Shown: one piece after another, positions 28,203 through 34,362 of the stretch
How the letters are laid out: the number at the start of each line of letters is the position of its first letter
Position numbering within the stretch: position 1 is the first letter of the stretch
NCBI GenBank assembly: GCA_020832225.1
Contig: JAFIFA010000100.1
Span: 1 to 34,362 of the forward strand
Direction: 5' to 3'
Source of the DNA: Balneolaceae bacterium
GTDB taxonomy: Bacteria > Bacteroidota > Rhodothermia > Balneolales > Balneolaceae
DNA: 34,362 nucleotides
Program-made: the position numbers and the translations under genes
The notes under the pieces: model-generated
Databases searched by the model: none
What the model was told of the DNA's origin: nothing
What the model saw: the letters and a program-made list of their open reading frames with translations, nothing else

Positions 28203-30590
28203 TTACAGTGACTTACCCTTCTCAATGGCTTTGTTCACATCTTTCTTCTGATCCTTTGTGGGTTTTTTATCCTTCTTATCCTCAGGATACTCTATTCTGG
28301 TGTGGTAAACTCCCACAAGGATATTCAAGAAGGTACTCTTTATGATCTGGATCTGGCGGAATGTAAGCGGACAGTTGCTTAGCTGTCCGTCGTTAATATG
28401 GTCTTCCACCATCTTGTTGATGAGAGTCTCAAGCTTGTTGTAGGTAGGGTCTTTCATCGCCCGTGAAGCGGCCTCGATTCCATCTGCAAGAAGGAGAATA
28501 CCCTGTTCCTGTGTAAAAGGTATGGGGCCATCATATCGGAAATCCTTCTCCTCAACTTCTTCCTCTTCACCCGCATTATCAAGTGCGCGCTTGTGGAAAT
28601 ATTTAATTAGTGAGGTGCCGTGATGTGTGGCGATAAAACTGGTGATCTTCTCGGGCAGGTCATGCTCTTCAGCCATTTTTATACCGTCGCTGACGTGTGC
28701 TTTAATCACCAGCGCGCTCATTCTGGGCTTCAGTTTGTCGTGATCGTTTCCGGCATTCTGATTCTCAATAAAGTAGCCCGGCTTCTCCATTTTTCCGATG
28801 TCGTGATACATCGCTCCAACACGGCAGAGCAGGGCGTTGGCACCTATTTCGGAGGCGGCCGACTCTGCAAGATTTGCAACCTGAAGGCTGTGGTGGAACG
28901 TACCCGGTGCATTGTTCATCAGATCCTTCATGAGCGGCAGATTAGTGTCGGCCAGCTCCAGAAGAGTAAAGTCTGTTGTTACCTTAAAGACCTTCTCAAA
29001 GATCATGATCAGCGGATAGGTAAACAAGATGAAAACAGAGTTTACAAAGACATGTAGCACATTAACACCAAGCTGCTCCCAGCCGCTGAAGCGTGCAAGT
29101 GCAAAGCCCGTAAGAATAAGTGCATAGGTGGCAAAGATGATACCGGGTGTGAAGAAGAAAAACTGATATCGTTTCTTGATATCTCGCACTGAGAAAACAC
29201 CGAGTGTACATGCAGTAATGGTGGCAACCAGATATTCAAAGTTATTGTCATGGATTACCCCGGTAACGATGGCAAGTGTGAGTGCAGCCATGAGCCCAAC
29301 CCTGGAGTCGAAAATGATCGTCAATATAATGGGTGCTATAGCAATTGGGATGAGATAGCTGCTAATGCTTTCGTAGGGATAGATCCATGCACTCAATACT
29401 GCGATAATGCCCATAGCAAGAAAAACCAGCAGAAAGCTCGATGGCTTATTGAAAATGGTTTTTCTGTATAGGTAGATGTAGAAGAGGAAAAGGAGGGTCG
29501 CAAAGACAATTACGAGTGCTTCTCCTGTAAAACGGGTGTAGCGTTCAAACTGTGAGGCTGTTACAGCGCGGGCTTCAGCCAGACTGCGGATCATATTATC
29601 CTGTTCGACTGTAACAACATCGCCCTGTCGTATGATAACCTGTCCCTGTTCAACAGCACCGCGGGTTGTGGAGATCGATTCGAGTGTCTCTTCCAATTGA
29701 GCCTCCGTATCGCTCTCGGAATATTCCCAGTTAGGGATCAGAACAATATCCAGCATCTGCAGGGCGGCCCTGGATGCATCGGATGCGAGGCTTCTTGAGA
29801 GGATAAAGTGTGCGAAATCCCGGGCTTCCGGCACATCCCGTGTATTAGCCAGATTGATGGTTCGCTCGGTGCGTTCACGAAGGTTTCGGACGGTAATCTC
29901 ATTCTGACCCAATCCCTCTTTATTTCGGTCTATGATCCCTTCAGCCAGAAGTTCACGGATCACCTCTTGCAATTGGTTTCGAATCTGCTCCGTGTAGAGA
30001 TTGTTCTCAGGCTCCTCACCCTCCGTTACGGCAAGATGATTGCTTAGAATGGTATTCCAGGCTCTTTCATCGATGTCTATACCGGAGTAGTTTCTCTCCT
30101 GTATATATCGAACGCTGTCGTTCGGTGCAGAGCTACTCTCTTCCTCTTTGGCTCTCTGCCACTGAATGTAGTTATCAAGCACCGGTTGCATCCCCCTGTA
30201 GAGAGAGTCGATCCTGGCTTCAATCAACATCGATGCGTGATTATTCACGTGGAATACGGGTGGCGTATTTCGGCGAATCTCTTCACGCTCTTCGCTTAAT
30301 TCGGCAGTAGTTTTTTGAAGCGAGAAAGTAAAGGGTGCCACCAGATCGTCTGCTTTCCAGGGTTCTCCAACCGAATAGCTGGCCACAGGAAGAAATGAGG
30401 TACGTGGCAGCATGGCAAGAATAGACCCCAGGAAGACGATAAAGATAAGTGCACGGAGGTACCAGTTTTTTCGTGCTTGATCCTCATCTTCTTTCTGTTG
30501 CTTCTTTTTACCGATATTTGGAGAGTTCTTAGGCTTTTTTCGCCCAAGGCCAATTTTTTCAAGTATGCTCATACAGGTCTTTTTAAGCAA
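28203..30590 (-). CDS. 7TM-HD domain phosphodiesterase (PgpH-like)
   Basis: 795 aa; large extracytoplasmic N-terminal region, seven-TM block, then NAPGTFHHSLQVANLAESAA...MYHDIGKMEKPGYFIENQ HD motif. Start may be the internal Met (MSILEKIGLGRK). Confidence 0.9.
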   Translation of the reverse strand: MLKKTCMSILEKIGLGRKKPKNSPNIGKKKQQKEDEDQARKNWYLRALIFIVFLGSILAMLPRTSFLPVASYSVGEPWKADDLVAPFTFSLQKTTAELSEEREEIRRNTPPVFHVNNHASMLIEARIDSLYRGMQPVLDNYIQWQRAKEEESSSAPNDSVRYIQERNYSGIDIDERAWNTILSNHLAVTEGEEPENNLYTEQIRNQLQEVIRELLAEGIIDRNKEGLGQNEITVRNLRERTERTINLANTRDVPEARDFAHFILSRSLASDASRAALQMLDIVLIPNWEYSESDTEAQLEETLESISTTRGAVEQGQVIIRQGDVVTVEQDNMIRSLAEARAVTASQFERYTRFTGEALVIVFATLLFLFYIYLYRKTIFNKPSSFLLVFLAMGIIAVLSAWIYPYESISSYLIPIAIAPIILTIIFDSRVGLMAALTLAIVTGVIHDNNFEYLVATITACTLGVFSVRDIKKRYQFFFFTPGIIFATYALILTGFALARFSGWEQLGVNVLHVFVNSVFILFTYPLIMIFEKVFKVTTDFTLLELADTNLPLMKDLMNNAPGTFHHSLQVANLAESAASEIGANALLCRVGAMYHDIGKMEKPGYFIENQNAGNDHDKLKPRMSALVIKAHVSDGIKMAEEHDLPEKITSFIATHHGTSLIKYFHKRALDNAGEEEEVEEKDFRYDGPIPFTQEQGILLLADGIEAASRAMKDPTYNKLETLINKMVEDHINDGQLSNCPLTFRQIQIIKSTFLNILVGVYHTRIEYPEDKKDKKPTKDQKKDVNKAIEKGKSL

Positions 30591-30689
30591 CGTGTGCTCG
30601 AGTGTTCATCTGATGACCGACTAGACAGTATAGCAAGCCTGACAAACTTTAAAAAATGATCTTTACTGCCAGATTGGATATTGATCTTT

Positions 30690-32717
<2,028 letters not shown>

Positions 32718-33839
32718 TTAAAAAGCGGGTCTGTTGGCGATGGAATCAGGTTCGGATACATCCGGTGGCAGTTCAAATGGAACCGTATTGGCCCATCGTG
32801 CCTCCTCTTCAAACATCTCCCTGGTTAGCTCAACCGCATTCTCTTCGCTATTGAAATAGTCCTGGCGGAAGTTGTCGATGCTGTGACCGTTTAGGAAGAG
32901 CAGTATCTGGCTGTAGGGCCCTCTTACACGGATTGTGTCACGAAACTCAAAATTGAATGCCACGCCCTGATCCATCCAGTAGGGATCCATTCGTGGTTTC
33001 AGGTCGCTCCAAACTCGTACCGGGTCGAGATTTCCCGTTGCGGCGTAGACTGTGAGGTAGAGAGTCTCTTCCAGTGCTGCAGGTTGTTCAGGTTCTTCTG
33101 TGGCTTCTTCTCCATTCTGCTGAAGATCAAGGTTCAGCTCACCACCGTTTACGGTTGAGGGAGCCGTTTCCGTGGCGGCGGGAAGATCACCATCTGCTAC
33201 ATCTTCGGAGCCGAACATCTCCGTTTGTGAAAAGAACCAGAATGAGGCGATCACAACAATGAGAATCACCGCTCCACCAATAACCCATACCGGTATAGTA
33301 GGTCTGTCAGCAGACATTTTGCGTCCCATGTCGGCCCAGTTTACATCGCGAACTCCGGGATCCTGATTTGGGGCTCTGGTTTGCCTTACAGTTTTTGGTT
33401 TCGGTTCCTGTTCAATATTTTCGAAATCCGGTGTGAAACGCGGACCTGTATCCTCTGCAGTTTCCGCCTCGGATTTTTCCTTATCAGAGAGGTCTTTAGG
33501 CTCTTCGGGGCTCTCTGCGGATTCGGTATCAGGTTTTTCCGAATCAGGAATTTCAGCTGCAAGTTCGGGAAAAGCGGTCAGTAGCAGGTGAGAATAACTC
33601 CCAATCTCCTCCTGATCCAGTGCTTGTACAACCAGTTCGTCGTCTAGTTTCAGAGCCCGGCCGTAGGTACGTACAAAACTCCTAACGTAAGTTTGTATCT
33701 CATCAGTCTGACTGAAAATGGAATTATCCTCGATCGACTGAAGTGTATGAAGGGGTATTTTCGTGGCATTTTGAATATCCTCAATGGTATATCCAAGATG
33801 CGTCCTGATTTTTACGAGATCGTTCCCTAGTGATGGCAT
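32718..33839 (-). CDS. RodZ-like helix-turn-helix membrane protein
   Basis: 373 aa; N-terminal HTH (LVKIRTHLGYTIEDIQNATKIPLHTLQSIED), acidic linker, single TM (IPVWVIGGAVILIVVIASFWFF), C-terminal periplasmic domain. Confidence 0.8.
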   Translation of the reverse strand: MPSLGNDLVKIRTHLGYTIEDIQNATKIPLHTLQSIEDNSIFSQTDEIQTYVRSFVRTYGRALKLDDELVVQALDQEEIGSYSHLLLTAFPELAAEIPDSEKPDTESAESPEEPKDLSDKEKSEAETAEDTGPRFTPDFENIEQEPKPKTVRQTRAPNQDPGVRDVNWADMGRKMSADRPTIPVWVIGGAVILIVVIASFWFFSQTEMFGSEDVADGDLPAATETAPSTVNGGELNLDLQQNGEEATEEPEQPAALEETLYLTVYAATGNLDPVRVWSDLKPRMDPYWMDQGVAFNFEFRDTIRVRGPYSQILLFLNGHSIDNFRQDYFNSEENAVELTREMFEEEARWANTVPFELPPDVSEPDSIANRPAF

Positions 33840-33970
33840 GGAGGCGTCTTTTCGATTTATTTATAAGATTGAAAGCTAATTAAATAAGTTGCATTCCAAA
33901 AGAGCTGTCGCAAAATGGAGGTTTTATTGTAAGGAATTCAACAAAAATGGTTCCTACTTAATAAAAAGAG

Positions 33971-34362
33971 ATGATTTCGACACTCCTGAAACCCTACTCA
34001 GAGCTGATTTTTCCATCTGTTTGCAGCTCTTGTGGATTTTCGCTCACATCCGGCAGAAAGTCCGTATGCAGCTGGTGCCTGAACGAAAAGTTTGAAACTG
34101 CCGGCTTTGATGATGATCTGATTCTTCCTGAATCGGTCAATTTTCTATTCTCACTTTGGCGGTTCGACCGTGGTGGTGTTTTGCAGGATCTACTCCACCG
34201 ATTAAAATATGACCATCAACGAACGATCGGAATTGAGCTTGGCCAGGCGTTGGGGAACAGTTTGTATCACAACCTAAACACTCCCGGCCTATTTCCGGAA
34301 GGAGCTGAACCGCTATTGGTTCCTGTACCCGTTCATTCATCAAGAATCAGAAAAAGAGGGTA
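33971..34362 (+). CDS. comF: ComF family protein (partial, runs off right edge)
   Basis: Translation MISTLLKPYSELIFPSVCSSCGFSLTSGRKSVCSWCLNEKFE...LFSLWRFDRGGVLQDLLHRLKYDHQRTIGIELGQALG...LLVPVPVHSSRIRKRG. CxxC...CxxC zinc ribbon and VPVPxHxxRxRxRG. Absent from the ORF track because it is open. Confidence 0.92.
   Translation, partial: MISTLLKPYSELIFPSVCSSCGFSLTSGRKSVCSWCLNEKFETAGFDDDLILPESVNFLFSLWRFDRGGVLQDLLHRLKYDHQRTIGIELGQALGNSLYHNLNTPGLFPEGAEPLLVPVPVHSSRIRKRG

Overview
This window looks like a chromosomal segment from a Bacteroidota/Balneolota-like bacterium. That assignment is inferred from gene content, an RpoD lacking region 1.1, the Kgd-type E1 and a DUF4296-like lipoprotein. Most of it is housekeeping: a fused 2-oxoglutarate decarboxylase/dehydrogenase (truncated at the left edge), pepF, a GAF-like/degenerate-GGDEF-like protein, deoB, the primary sigma factor, purK, prfA, ppa, coaX, udk, an amidase_3, mutS2, phzF, two TauE/SafE-type permeases, ggt, xerD, a PgpH-like 7TM-HD phosphodiesterase, ligA, a RodZ-like protein, and a comF start truncated at the right edge. 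No tRNA, rRNA, CRISPR array or transposase was recognised. The main accessory or decaying stretch is about 15.5-17.9 kb. It holds a small TIGR03643/DUF2805-like gene, a likely C-terminal remnant of an iron-containing alcohol dehydrogenase, and two near-identical tandem Cys-rich lipoprotein genes. Between those two genes lies a roughly 106-bp nested palindromic element. I found no convincing multi-gene novel system. The strongest leads are the tandem lipoprotein pair with its palindrome and the GAF/degenerate-GGDEF protein.
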